A stretch of 22,920 bases of DNA from M3007 sp039804245 (GCA_039804245.1 JBDLWO010000187.1:1-22920), one strand, 5' to 3'; numbered from the stretch's first letter, positions 1 to 9,414 are shown. Numbers and translations: made by a program. The notes: generated from the letters alone by a model not told the origin.

Positions 1-880
1 CGGAAGCAGCCTGGTGTTTAAAGATTCCGGCTATTTTGTTTTCGAATCCACCTTTCCTGTCGTTCAGGTAAAGCAGATCGTTGGAGACATAATCATTGGC
101 CACATAAATATCCTGCCAGCCGTCGCCATTGAAGTCGGCGGTCAGTGTGGAGTGGCTGAAGCCGGCATAGCGGATACCCGCTTTCAGAGAGACATCGGTA
201 AACTTTCCGTTATCATTTCTGTAGAGGCGGTCGGTGTTTTGTGCGGATCCGTCGGTTACCTTTTCGATGTAACGGTTGGGAATTTTGGTATCCATGACAT
301 TCACGCCGATGAACAAGTCGAGATCACCGTCGTTGTCGCTGTCAAAAAACTGGGCATGACTGCTGTGGGTGGTATCGGCGATACCATACAGCTCAGCCTG
401 TTCGATGAAAGTGGGAATACCCTGCTCATTGTTTCCCTGATTGACGAAGAGCAGATTTTTTCTTTTTTGCGGGTTATGGATGAACGTGTTACAGACATAT
501 ATATCTGAGCGACCGTCGCGGTTAATATCCAGGATATTGACCCCTGACGACCATTGTCCGTTCGATTTGGATGTACCGGACGCACTGGTTACATCCTCAA
601 ATTTCATATTACCACGATTCAGGTAGAGTTTGTTATCCACCTGACTTCCGGTAAAATACAGATCGGAGAGGCCGTCGCCGTTGAAATCGCCCACTCCTAC
701 CCCGCCACCGTTGTAGATAAACTCGTCTTCGAGGATATTGAGTGAGTCGGACTCGGTGATATCGTTATTAAAAGTGACACCGGTGTCTTTACTGTTGAGC
801 AGTACGAACATGCCAGGTTCCCTGCGTGTGCAGGCGCAGGCGAGCAGAGAGAACAGAATCAGGAAGATGTTATTTTTCAC
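1..880 (-). CDS. FG-GAP/VCBS-repeat lipoprotein (CRTAC1/UnbV-like), 3' end outside window
   Basis: The 293 codons visible here start with a lipoprotein signal (MKNNIFLILFSLLAC, lipobox Cys15). They continue with repeated calcium-loop-like FG-GAP motifs: DFNGDGLSDLYFTG near residue 65, DINRDGRSDIYV near 118, DSDNDGDLDLFIG near 180 and DFNGDGWQDIYVAND near 249. This is the N-terminal part of a beta-propeller of the VCBS/FG-GAP type that often carries a C-terminal ASPIC/UnbV domain, but that end lies outside the window. The start is a GTG at 880: an in-frame stop lies just upstream, and the only early ATG (811) would remove the signal peptide. It lies downstream of the SusC/SusD pair on the same strand but is separated from it by two hairpins. 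It probably sits on the cell surface as a lipoprotein. Its ligand is unknown. Confidence 0.85.
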   Translation of the reverse strand, partial: MKNNIFLILFSLLACACTRREPGMFVLLNSKDTGVTFNNDITESDSLNILEDEFIYNGGGVGVGDFNGDGLSDLYFTGSQVDNKLYLNRGNMKFEDVTSASGTSKSNGQWSSGVNILDINRDGRSDIYVCNTFIHNPQKRKNLLFVNQGNNEQGIPTFIEQAELYGIADTTHSSHAQFFDSDNDGDLDLFIGVNVMDTKIPNRYIEKVTDGSAQNTDRLYRNDNGKFTDVSLKAGIRYAGFSHSTLTADFNGDGWQDIYVANDYVSNDLLYLNDRKGGFENKIAGIFKHQAAS

Positions 881-940
881 AACAGGGTAACGGATTGTTT
901 AAACTGGTCGTGAAGGTAATTTCAGGATATAAATTCATGA

Positions 941-983
941 AAAAGTCCCGGATAATTTCTTGCAGAAAAAATCCGGGACTTTT
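941..983 (-). terminator. Hairpin, probable terminator after the SusCD operon
   Basis: A perfect 13-bp inverted repeat (AAAAGTCCCGGAT at 941-953, ATCCGGGACTTTT at 971-983) has a 17-nt loop. Read on the minus strand the stem is followed by a short T-run (TTTTTCATG). It lies 70 bp beyond the SusD stop codon and 60 bp before the GTG of the next gene, so it could limit read-through between them. The stem has A-runs and T-runs on its outer edges and could act on both strands. Confidence 0.6.
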
Positions 984-999
984 CATACGATCAAAGAAA

Positions 1000-1027
1000 G
1001 CTCCGCTGCCGGGAGCGGCAGCGGAGC
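1000..1027 (-). terminator. GC-rich hairpin directly after SusD
   Basis: A perfect 11-bp stem (GCTCCGCTGCC at 1000-1010 with GGCAGCGGAGC at 1017-1027) encloses a 6-nt loop. On the minus strand it is followed by the T-rich TTTCTTTGA, as in an intrinsic terminator. It starts 26 bp after the SusD stop and forms a tandem pair with the hairpin at 941-983. Confidence 0.6.
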
Positions 1028-1052
1028 CGCAATCAATTCAAGCGAATTGAAA

Positions 1053-2801
1053 TTAATAGCCCGGGTTCTGCTTGAGAACGTCAGCGCCCTGGATATCAAT
1101 CTGAGCCTGCGGGATTGGATAAATTTCATCCTGACCGGCAGTAAACCTTGCTCCGCCGAGGGCGTTAGTCAGTTTGCCACCTTCGTAGGTCAGGTAAGCG
1201 TTGAGTGTTTGTTCAGCAACACCCCAGCGAACGAGGTCGAAGAAGCGGTGTCCTTCGCCCGACAGTTCGAGTTTGCGCTCGAAGCGAACAGCGGCGGTTG
1301 CAGCTGCCTTGTCAGTCCATGCGGCGTTGTAAGTGCTGATAGAGTAGTTGGCAGCGTTGGAGCCGTCAGTGCGTTTAACCCAGCCACTTGCGTTGGCTGC
1401 GCGAGTGCGCACGCGGTTCACATATTCGCGGGCCTTCTCGAGGCTACCGGCTTCGATTTCAGCTTCAGCGGCCATGAGGAGTACGTCAGCGAAGCGCATC
1501 AGCGGCTGGTTGATAGCAGTCCAGCCACGGGTCCAGGAGGAACCATCGGTGAAAGTGCCCTGTGTGCCTTTGTAGAATACGAACTTCTTCGGAGAGTACG
1601 GGCCAGCGTAGGCCTGGTCGCGAATCCAGTTGTCACCGGGGTGATCAATCCAGTCGAGGTAAGGAATGCCACGACGGCCGACAGAGTGGTCGAGACGTGG
1701 GTCAACAGTACCTGCATCAGGAGTGAACGGATCGGCAGATTTTATACCGAAGTCACTTTTGATCTCATTGGCAGCGCTGTTGTACGAGTTATCGAGCAGC
1801 GGCAGACCATTGGAGGTACGGAAAGAGTTGGCCAGATCGAAACTTGGCTGGAAGAATCCGCAGCAACCTGCAGGGCCATCAGAACCTGTGTTATACGGGA
1901 AGTTCAGCACGTGTTCGCCGTTTGCGTTGGCAGTAGAGCCAGTGTTTACGGCAGACTGTGATGCGAATACAGACTCGGGGCCTGCTTCGAATTCCGGTTT
2001 GAACACGTCGGCGTAGTTAGGCAGCAGATCGTAGGAAGATCCACCGGAAGTTTTGCCGTTGTTGATCACGTCGGTGAACAGACTCTTTGCTTCAGCATAT
2101 TTCTTTTGGTAAAGATATGCTTTGGCGAGGTAAGCCTTGGCAGCCCAGCTGTTTGCACGGCCGATAGCAGCCTGCGTAGCGGGGAGGTTGTCGGCAGCGA
2201 ACTGGAAGTCAGCTTCGATATTTGGATAGATATCCGCATCATTGCGCACTTTCAGAGCCACATCCGGGTCCATAGTTTCGTCGATGAAAGGAACACTTCC
2301 GAAAAGACGGCGCAGTTCGAAGTAGTAGTAACCGCGCAGGAAGCGGGCTTCTGCCTTGAGTTGCTTCTTGTCTTCGTCGGTGACATTCGGGTCAGTTGAC
2401 ACGTCAACCACGCGCAGCACCTGGTTACAACGGGAAACGCCCTCGAAGCAGATACGCCATTTTTGAGCTGGCAGATCGTTGTTCGGGAGTGTTTCGAAGC
2501 GCTGTACCGGGTTGGCAACTGCCTGGTCACCACCGTTGGTACCCTTGTTGGCTTCGCCGCCGAGGATAGAACCGTGTACCCAGTTACCGAAACCGGAATA
2601 GAAAAGCTGGTCGCGACCTGTCAGAACGCTGTAGCATCCGATCAGCAGGCCTTCGAGGCCCTTTTTGGAGCTCAGTACGCTTTCTGTGGCTGAAGCCGTG
2701 GGCGACACCTCCAGAAAATCATCTGCGCAAGAGCTAAGGAACAAATTGGCGGACAGAGCAAGGATCCCCAGGCCCAATATTTTGTTCGTCAGATTTTTCA
2801 T
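1053..2801 (-). CDS. RagB/SusD-family nutrient-uptake outer-membrane lipoprotein
   Basis: This 582-residue protein is a full-length SusD homologue. It has a lipoprotein signal (lipobox LSSC, Cys25) followed by acidic residues (CADDF), a typical surface-export signal of Bacteroidota lipoproteins. The N-terminal SusD region carries ATESVLSSKKGLEGLLIGCY, then alpha-helical TPR-like segments such as AEARFLRGYYYFELRRLFG and AAKAYLAKAYLYQKKYAEAK. The C-terminal part contains PLMRFADVLLMAAEAEIEAG and FERKLELSGEGHRFFDLVRW, both characteristic of the family, and ends at DVLKQNPGY. SusD proteins cap the SusC barrel and bind substrate at the cell surface. The gene begins 46 bp after the SusC stop, so the two are surely co-transcribed. 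The sequence does not reveal the substrate, and no glycan-degrading enzyme is next to it. Confidence 0.96.
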   Translation of the reverse strand: MKNLTNKILGLGILALSANLFLSSCADDFLEVSPTASATESVLSSKKGLEGLLIGCYSVLTGRDQLFYSGFGNWVHGSILGGEANKGTNGGDQAVANPVQRFETLPNNDLPAQKWRICFEGVSRCNQVLRVVDVSTDPNVTDEDKKQLKAEARFLRGYYYFELRRLFGSVPFIDETMDPDVALKVRNDADIYPNIEADFQFAADNLPATQAAIGRANSWAAKAYLAKAYLYQKKYAEAKSLFTDVINNGKTSGGSSYDLLPNYADVFKPEFEAGPESVFASQSAVNTGSTANANGEHVLNFPYNTGSDGPAGCCGFFQPSFDLANSFRTSNGLPLLDNSYNSAANEIKSDFGIKSADPFTPDAGTVDPRLDHSVGRRGIPYLDWIDHPGDNWIRDQAYAGPYSPKKFVFYKGTQGTFTDGSSWTRGWTAINQPLMRFADVLLMAAEAEIEAGSLEKAREYVNRVRTRAANASGWVKRTDGSNAANYSISTYNAAWTDKAAATAAVRFERKLELSGEGHRFFDLVRWGVAEQTLNAYLTYEGGKLTNALGGARFTAGQDEIYPIPQAQIDIQGADVLKQNPGY

Positions 2802-2847
2802 AATTAGTGTTGTGTTTTTTTGTTAAACCAATCGGTTCACGACTTAA

Positions 2848-5800
2848 TTAGAAAGTAACGCCAAGTCCGAGCATAACGCTGCGCGTGATCGGGTAGTTAC
2901 CCACGTCAATACCGAAGTTGGTATCAACTGCACCGCCTACGCTTGGATCAAGGCCCTGGTATTTAGTGATAGTGATCAGGTTGTTGGCAGAAGCGAATAC
3001 GCGGGCGCGTGAAACGCCGAGGCGCTTCATGGCATCACCTGACAGTGTGTAGCCTACAGACAGGTTCTGGAGACGGAAGAAAGAACCGTCTTCCACATAC
3101 CAGGAGTTAGGCTGGGTGTTGGTACTGAAGTTGGACACGTCTTCGAAAATCGGGTTCTGGGAACCTGTATTGGAAGTGGACCAGGAGTCAGTTACACGGG
3201 CTCCGATAGCTGCACCCTTGAACGAGGGGTAGAAATCAGTGAACCACTTGGCAAGGTGGAAAATTTTGTTGCCGATAGAAGTGTACATGTAGGTCTCCAC
3301 ATCGAACTGACCGAAAGTCAGTTTGAGGTTGGCACCACCTGTGAACTTCGGAACCGGGCTACCGATGTAGGTACGGTCGGCAGCATCAATTTTGCCATCA
3401 GGAGCGCCGGTCAGGTTGCCGTTTGCATCCAGACCATTGAGGTCAGCATAGCGGAAGCGGCCAACACCTGCGCCGTCCTGTGTTGGAGCGGCATCAATTT
3501 CAGCCTGCGACTGGAACAGGCCCTCTACCTGGTAGCCATAGAAAGCAGAGATAGAGTAACCAACCTGGTTGCGCACCATAGTGCCGGCCAGACGGTTGGA
3601 AGCAGGGCTTACGTCGAAGTAGTCGAGTCCTTCGTCAATTTTGACGATTTCGTTCTTCAGGAATGAGCCTGTAAGTGTGAGTTCGTAACCAACCTTTGAG
3701 GCGAGTTTGCCTTTATTTACGAGTTGGAGATCAATACCCTGGTTCAGCATTTCGGCCACGTTCCTGAACGGAGCGCTGGCGAAACCGCCGAGTACGTTTG
3801 CGAGCGGCGGGTTGAAGAGCAGGTCTGTTGTGCGCTTCTGCCACAGATCAACGATAACGTCGAGTTTTCCTTTCCAGAGCAGTGCTTCAAAGCCTACGTT
3901 GGAGGTAGTACTTACTTCCCATTTTGCGTTCGGGTTGCCCACCTGACTCTGGTAGAAACCGTTGGCAACATTGCTGTTTGATCCATTGATGTCGTATGCA
4001 GCGAGTCCGAGGCTGGCTGCGAACAGGCTATACTGGTTGGCAGGGTTAACCGGGTTATCGTTACCCATCTGACCCCAGCCACCGCGGATTTTCAGGTCGT
4101 CGAGCCATGTAATATCCTTCATGAACTCCTCGCCGGAAACGCGCCATGCGGCAGACACACCGGGGAATACACCGAAGCGTGTGCTGGAACCGAAGCGGGA
4201 AGAACCGTCGCGGCGCAGAACACCTGTAACGTAGTACTTGTCTTTCAGACCGTAGTGTACACGACCGAAGAGAGAAGAGTAGTTCCAGTGTGTGTTGTTG
4301 AAACTGTTAACCACGCGGTTGGATACTGTACTCATCGTGATATAGGCAGGATCAGTAGAGAACGGATCGAGACCTGATGCATTGATTGAGCGGCCGCGAC
4401 CATCGGTGAGTGCTTCCTGACCTACGAGTGCTTCGAGGCTGTGGTCGCCAAACGTGCGCTTGAAGTTGGCAGTGTTGGTGAACACCCAGGAATAACCGTT
4501 GCCGTAAAACTCGGAGTAGCCAAAGCTGGAGTTGTTCTCGGAGTTCTCGTAAGAACGGCGAGAGAAACCATATCCACCGAAGTTGTACATATTGCCACCA
4601 ATGCTTGAGCGCAGTGTCAGGCCCGGGAGCAGATCGTACTCGGCATAAACATTACCGAATCCTGCGAGTGTTTGACCGCGGTTGTCGCGAACGGCATCGC
4701 GTTCAGCAACCGGGTTACGCGGGTTGTTGAAGCCCTTGGCTGCAGTACCTGCATATCCACCGAGTTCGTCGTAAACAGGGATAATGGTAGGCATACGGAA
4801 AGCGCCGAGGATCGGGTTTTCGTCCTGGGCCACGTTGGCGCCATTACCACCACCCAGCTGACCGAGCACCTGACGATAGGTGAACTGGATGTTTTGTCCG
4901 ACGCGGAAGTTTTTGAACACGTCAAATTCCGTGTTGGAGCGGAAAGTATAACGCTTGAAGTCGTTATACAGCAGGATACCGGACTGGTTCTGGAGGCTCA
5001 TACCCACGTAGTAGCGAGCGCTTTCAGTAGAACCGCTGAAGCCCAGGTTGTGACGGGTCATCGGAGCGGTACGCGTGATAGCATCGTACCAGTCAGTACC
5101 GTCCCTGTTGGAACGAACCACCTGATAGATCGGGCCATTGTCGGCGTTCACATTGTACTTGGCGAGTTCTGCATCGAGGTTAACCTGAGATGAAGAGAGA
5201 CCAGCCTGGCCACCCACGTTGATGAAATCGGGCAGTGTTGCGGAAGCGCCGCTGCCATACTGCGGGTGAGAAGTAGGCAGACCAGCATTTTTCAGGGCTA
5301 CCCATGTCCAGTCGGCCTGATCCTGCGGATTCAGTACATCTGCACCGGTACCCGGGTTGGTGGAACCAACGATAGCATCGTAGTGCACCTGCATACGCTG
5401 TGGCTTCTTGGAACCCTTTTTGGTAGTGATCACGATCACACCTGAAGCAGCACGTGCGCCATAGATAGAAGCCGAAGAGGCGTCTTTCATAACTGTGGTG
5501 TTCTCGATATCCTCCGGAGAAAGGAAATCAATGTTTTGTGTTGGAACACCATCCACCACATAGAGCGGCTGGTTTCCGAAGAAAGAGCCAAAACCGCGGA
5601 TACGCACCTGGCTGCTTGTACCTGGCTGACCATTGGTGATAACGGTCAGACCACTCACACGGCCCTGAAGCTGCTGCTCCACGTTACCGGATGGTACTGC
5701 GGCGAGGTCGCGGGTTTTGACTGTCGCCACCGCACTGGTTGTCTGCTTGCGTGTTTCAACAGTGTAACCTGTTACAACAAGATCGGAGAGAACCGTTGAG

Positions 5801-6108
5801 CTTGGCTGCAGGAGCACGCTGATTGTAGTCTGCGTGCCAATTCCCACCTCGGTAGTCTGATAGCCGGTGTAGGAAATAACCAGCACAGGGTTGCTACCCT
5901 GCACCGTAATGGCAAAATTACCGTTCACATCGGTAGTAGCACCGTTGGTGGAGCCCTTTTCCACGACAGTTGCGCCGGGAAGCGGGCCATCAGCATCGGC
6001 AACCGTACCGGTGACGCGGCGACCTTGTGCGAGCAATGCGTTGGAGATCAGCAGAAATGCCATCATCCAAAACATCCGCCCAAGCAGGGTAAATGACTTT
6101 TGCATCAT
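2848..6108 (-). CDS. SusC/RagA-family TonB-dependent outer-membrane transporter
   Basis: This 1086-residue protein moves a SusD-bound nutrient across the outer membrane using TonB energy. The signal peptide occupies residues 1-28 (ending ALLAQ). A CarboxypepD_reg-like domain follows at about 31-102 (VTGTVADADGPLPGATV), then a possible TonB-box region (LSDLVVTGY, 108-115). The plug is at about 123-232 with the family signatures LYVVDGVP (182-189) and KDASSASIYGARAASGVI (208-225). The rest is the 22-strand-type barrel ending in a C-terminal Phe (LGLGVTF). I chose the ATG at 6108 (the next codon is also ATG) because it puts the signal peptide at the N-terminus. The frame stays open to 6216, but that extension would precede the signal peptide and contain most of the proposed leader. 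It is the first gene of a SusC-SusD operon. Substrate unknown. Confidence 0.96.
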   Translation of the reverse strand: MMQKSFTLLGRMFWMMAFLLISNALLAQGRRVTGTVADADGPLPGATVVEKGSTNGATTDVNGNFAITVQGSNPVLVISYTGYQTTEVGIGTQTTISVLLQPSSTVLSDLVVTGYTVETRKQTTSAVATVKTRDLAAVPSGNVEQQLQGRVSGLTVITNGQPGTSSQVRIRGFGSFFGNQPLYVVDGVPTQNIDFLSPEDIENTTVMKDASSASIYGARAASGVIVITTKKGSKKPQRMQVHYDAIVGSTNPGTGADVLNPQDQADWTWVALKNAGLPTSHPQYGSGASATLPDFINVGGQAGLSSSQVNLDAELAKYNVNADNGPIYQVVRSNRDGTDWYDAITRTAPMTRHNLGFSGSTESARYYVGMSLQNQSGILLYNDFKRYTFRSNTEFDVFKNFRVGQNIQFTYRQVLGQLGGGNGANVAQDENPILGAFRMPTIIPVYDELGGYAGTAAKGFNNPRNPVAERDAVRDNRGQTLAGFGNVYAEYDLLPGLTLRSSIGGNMYNFGGYGFSRRSYENSENNSSFGYSEFYGNGYSWVFTNTANFKRTFGDHSLEALVGQEALTDGRGRSINASGLDPFSTDPAYITMSTVSNRVVNSFNNTHWNYSSLFGRVHYGLKDKYYVTGVLRRDGSSRFGSSTRFGVFPGVSAAWRVSGEEFMKDITWLDDLKIRGGWGQMGNDNPVNPANQYSLFAASLGLAAYDINGSNSNVANGFYQSQVGNPNAKWEVSTTSNVGFEALLWKGKLDVIVDLWQKRTTDLLFNPPLANVLGGFASAPFRNVAEMLNQGIDLQLVNKGKLASKVGYELTLTGSFLKNEIVKIDEGLDYFDVSPASNRLAGTMVRNQVGYSISAFYGYQVEGLFQSQAEIDAAPTQDGAGVGRFRYADLNGLDANGNLTGAPDGKIDAADRTYIGSPVPKFTGGANLKLTFGQFDVETYMYTSIGNKIFHLAKWFTDFYPSFKGAAIGARVTDSWSTSNTGSQNPIFEDVSNFSTNTQPNSWYVEDGSFFRLQNLSVGYTLSGDAMKRLGVSRARVFASANNLITITKYQGLDPSVGGAVDTNFGIDVGNYPITRSVMLGLGVTF

Positions 6109-6180
6109 ACTTGTAGAATGGTTGGTTAACAATTTAATAAAAGATGCTTGAAAATTGCCGTCAGACCAAATTTGACGCCA

Positions 6181-6210
6181 CAAAGGTGACCAACGGTTTT
6201 CAGGGCGCAA
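6181..6210 (-). promoter_or_regulatory. Bacteroidota-type promoter for the SusCD operon
   Basis: On the minus strand TTG (6210-6208) is followed by exactly 19 nt and then CACCTTTG (6188-6181). This fits the Bacteroidota layout TTG - N19 - TAnnTTTG with one mismatch (C for the first T). Transcription would begin near 6174 and give a leader of about 65 nt before the SusC ATG at 6108. This gene-free interval (6109-6441) otherwise holds an AT-rich stretch and the terminator at 6329-6366. Confidence 0.55.
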
Positions 6211-6328
6211 TTTCAAACAAAATACAATAATTCAAAGCATATTCCCAATCAAAAATTTTTATTCTGAAAATTTTCACAATCATTTTATTGAAATTGAATC
6301 CTGATTATGCAGAAATTGCACAAAAAAA

Positions 6329-6366
6329 GAGGCTGTACCGGCGAAATATTCTTCCGGAACAGCCTC
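6329..6366 (-). terminator. Rho-independent terminator of the M16 protease gene
   Basis: Two 13-nt arms (GAGGCTGTACCGG at 6329-6341, CCGGAACAGCCTC at 6354-6366) pair with a single mismatch around a 12-nt loop. On the minus strand the stem is followed directly by seven T residues. It lies 76 bp beyond the protease stop codon and is the clearest intrinsic terminator in the window. Confidence 0.85.
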
Positions 6367-6441
6367 TGTCAATTTATACACTAAGTATTCTGCCCCGATG
6401 TTGCAAAATAACCGTCAGAACAAATAAACTTCTGTTCTCTG

Positions 6442-9201
6442 TCAGAGTTTTTTTTCTGTCACTCTGCCATTCACATCTATCTGAATTACCTCCATTCCAA
6501 GTTCGCTCAGTCCCTGCTGTACTTTGGCGGCATCGGCGGCCATAAACCAGCCAACATTTCCCGGTTGAACCATACTTTTGGCAAGTGACTGAACGTCTTT
6601 CAGTTCGAGCGACTGTACGCGGGCACTGTACTTTTTCCAGTAGTCATCTGGAAGGTTATACCGTACAATATCCAGCAGACTTCCTGTAACAGCCGCGTTG
6701 GTTTCCCACTGACCACTCATACTCAGCACGGTGTTTTGTCTGGTTTTGTCGAATTCTGCCTGTGTTATCTGTTTATCGCCTACGAACATATTCAGTTCTT
6801 TGGCAATTTCCTGAATACTCTCTTTTGTTTTGTCTGTCTGTACCGGCGCAGAGACCAGGAAAGGACGCTGCCCGCGGGTATTTCTGATGAAAGAGCGTGT
6901 ACCATACGACCAGTGCTTGTCTTCCCGGATGTTCATATTGATACGGCTGGTGAAGTCTCCTCCCAGTACATTATTCATCTGTTCGAGTGCAACCTCATCC
7001 ATCTGACCATAAGGTTTGGTAAGATAACCGGCCAAAATCACGCTTTGCTGACTTTCCGGACGATCTATCAGGAAGATCTTGCCTGTAGTAGCCGCCGCCT
7101 TCACTTCAGGGATATTCTTTTTGGGAACTTCTGCCTTTTGCCATGTTCCAAAACGCTTCTCGAGTTTTGCAACGAGCTCCTCAATGGAAATATCACCGGT
7201 AACGACAAAAGTCGCATTGTTGGGACGGAGCCAGCGGCTCTGGAATCCCCTGATATCTTCAATCGTGATACTGTTCACTGAATTTTCATCGCCTGAACCG
7301 CTCATTGGCATGGCATAGGGATGATTCTCACCGTATAACAGCGTGGGCATGACACGCATTACCATGCTTTGCGGACTTTTCTTTTCATTCTGTATGCCAC
7401 TGATCTGCTGTGTCTGCAGACGCTTGAAATCGGCATCGGGGAATGATGGATTGAGCACTACATCAGCCATCAGATCGAGACTCTGGTCGAGGCTCTGTTT
7501 CAGTGCATTCAGGCTCACGTAAGAGTTGTCGAGATCGCTTGAAGTGCCCAGACTGGCGCCGAGGAGCTGCAGACGTTCGTTGATCTGCAATGAGTTCAGT
7601 GATTTGGTTCCCTCATCAAGCATGTCCATCGCCAGACGGGCAAGACCAAGTTTGCCGCCGAATTTATCGGTACAATATCCGGCATCGAAAACCAGATTTG
7701 CCGATACGGCAGGGCTTTCGGAGCGGCGTGCCAGTACCACCTTCATTCCGTTTTTCAGTGTTGCGCGCTGAATATCGGGGAAAGAGGCCGCCATTTTGGT
7801 ATCAACAGCGGGCACCTTACTGCGGTCAGCCTCCTGTCCGGTGACGGAGTACTCGGGGAACGGATCGCAGATGAGCGTGATATCACCGTCGGAGAGCCAC
7901 TTGCGGGTTGACTGACGCACTTCTTCAGCAGTTACGCCGTTGAGCCAGTTGTTGTAGGTCTTGTAAAAATCGGGGGAACTTCCGAACACCTCGTTTTCGG
8001 CGAGCAGGTCACTTTTGCCACCGAAACCACCGATACGCTCGAGTCCTTTTATGAAACCTGCGAAATAAGATGCCTTGACACGGCGCAACTCTTCCTCGGT
8101 AGGGCCGTTTTGCATAAACTCGGCGAAAATTTCTCTTACGGCTGCCTCCACTTCATCCACCGTTTTACCTTTTTTCACGTTGCAGATCACGCTGAAGGTG
8201 CCTCCAATTTCGGAAGGACCGTTGAAGCAGGAGGCCGAGGTACAAATTTGTTTTTCGTACACCAGTTTTTTGTAAAGACGGCTGGTTTTTCCGTTTGACA
8301 AAACAGATGCTGCCATATCCAGGGCTGCATTGTCCTTGTTTCCCCATTCGGGTGTATTCCAGGAGATCACAATTCTCGATTCTGGTACGCGATCCTGATA
8401 ATGCAGGCGTTTGCTGCCTGTACGCCGGGCTACGTCTACTTCAGGGCGTTGAATAACCGGGCCGGCTGGAATATTGCCGAAGTACTTGAGTACCTTTTCA
8501 TAGGCGGCATCTGTGGTGATGTCACCGGCGATCACTACGACAGCATTGGCCGCACCGTAATATGACTTGAACCAGTTGTGTACGTCATCGAGCGAGGCAG
8601 CATTGAGGTCTTCCATTTCACCGATTACAGTGTGGCCATAAGGGTGGTGCGGCGGATATGCGGCCTTTTGCATAATATCCCAGCCGCGGGAATAAGGCTG
8701 GTTTTCACCCTGACGTTTTTCATTCTGTACAACACCGCGCTGCTCGTCGAGTTTGGCCTGGTCAATGGCTCCGAGCAGGTGCCCCATCCTGTCGCTCTCA
8801 AGCCAGAGAACCTGATCGAGTGCGCCCACCGGAATATTCTGGAAGTAGTTGGTACGATCGTCGTTGGTTGTACCGTTCAGGTCTGTACCACCAATGGCCT
8901 CAAGCGCCTGAAAGTAATCCTTGTTGAAGTTCTCGGAACCGTTGAACATCAGGTGCTCGAAAAGGTGGGCAAATCCTGATTTCCCGGGAACCTCGTTTTT
9001 TGAACCTACATGGTACCATATATTAACTGCCACAATCGGCGCCTTGTGATCTTCATGTACGATCAGACGCAGGCCGTTGGAGAGGGTGAATTTTTTAAAA
9101 GGGACATCAATGGAATTGGGGTCGTAAACAGGATAGTCCTGTGCAGCAGCCGATACTGAAACAGAAAGCACCAGCAGCAGGGAGAGAAAAGAATATCTCA
9201 T
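6442..9201 (-). CDS. Exported M16-family zinc metallopeptidase (two active/inactive domain pairs)
   Basis: The 919-residue product has a signal peptide (MRYSFLSLLLVLSVSVSAAAQ), so it acts in the periplasm or outer envelope. The N-terminal half has the inverted zinc motif HLFEH (His79, Glu82, His83). The third ligand is probably Glu161 in VVQNEKR, 78 residues further on, as usual for pitrilysin-type M16 enzymes. The C-terminal half repeats the fold from about residue 510 (ATLKNGMKVVLARR) but has LGLARLAMDMLDEG where the zinc motif would be, so it is the non-catalytic pair. FTSRINMNIREDKHWSYG is the usual substrate-contact segment. Length fits the single-chain M16 class. The start at 9201 was chosen for the signal peptide; the frame is open up to 9393. 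It probably degrades peptides in the envelope; the physiological substrate is unknown. A strong terminator follows, and 213 bp without any recognised signal precede it. Confidence 0.93.
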   Translation of the reverse strand: MRYSFLSLLLVLSVSVSAAAQDYPVYDPNSIDVPFKKFTLSNGLRLIVHEDHKAPIVAVNIWYHVGSKNEVPGKSGFAHLFEHLMFNGSENFNKDYFQALEAIGGTDLNGTTNDDRTNYFQNIPVGALDQVLWLESDRMGHLLGAIDQAKLDEQRGVVQNEKRQGENQPYSRGWDIMQKAAYPPHHPYGHTVIGEMEDLNAASLDDVHNWFKSYYGAANAVVVIAGDITTDAAYEKVLKYFGNIPAGPVIQRPEVDVARRTGSKRLHYQDRVPESRIVISWNTPEWGNKDNAALDMAASVLSNGKTSRLYKKLVYEKQICTSASCFNGPSEIGGTFSVICNVKKGKTVDEVEAAVREIFAEFMQNGPTEEELRRVKASYFAGFIKGLERIGGFGGKSDLLAENEVFGSSPDFYKTYNNWLNGVTAEEVRQSTRKWLSDGDITLICDPFPEYSVTGQEADRSKVPAVDTKMAASFPDIQRATLKNGMKVVLARRSESPAVSANLVFDAGYCTDKFGGKLGLARLAMDMLDEGTKSLNSLQINERLQLLGASLGTSSDLDNSYVSLNALKQSLDQSLDLMADVVLNPSFPDADFKRLQTQQISGIQNEKKSPQSMVMRVMPTLLYGENHPYAMPMSGSGDENSVNSITIEDIRGFQSRWLRPNNATFVVTGDISIEELVAKLEKRFGTWQKAEVPKKNIPEVKAAATTGKIFLIDRPESQQSVILAGYLTKPYGQMDEVALEQMNNVLGGDFTSRINMNIREDKHWSYGTRSFIRNTRGQRPFLVSAPVQTDKTKESIQEIAKELNMFVGDKQITQAEFDKTRQNTVLSMSGQWETNAAVTGSLLDIVRYNLPDDYWKKYSARVQSLELKDVQSLAKSMVQPGNVGWFMAADAAKVQQGLSELGMEVIQIDVNGRVTEKKL

Positions 9202-9414
9202 CAAATTAAAGGTTGTGTAGTTTACAGTCAGTGATTGATACCGTATGTAAGGCAAAAAAGCACTTCCGGTAAACAACGGATTGAAAAAAATGATGTGTTT
9301 GACGAAAAAAGGATCAGGAGTCTTCGGGTATTTATCCGGCGGGACCAATACGGGTCGTACTTGACTCCGGGTAGCGCAAAAATTCTGCCCCACTGAAATA
9401 AAAGTCGGGATGAG

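Noticed and set aside
960..1961. Open frame of 333 codons on the plus strand over SusD
   Set aside because: Antisense shadow produced by codon bias. It begins within the terminator hairpins and has no signature.
9202..9393. 64-residue N-terminal extension of the M16 protease
   Set aside because: It would place the signal peptide inside the chain. The start at 9201 gives a normal exported enzyme.
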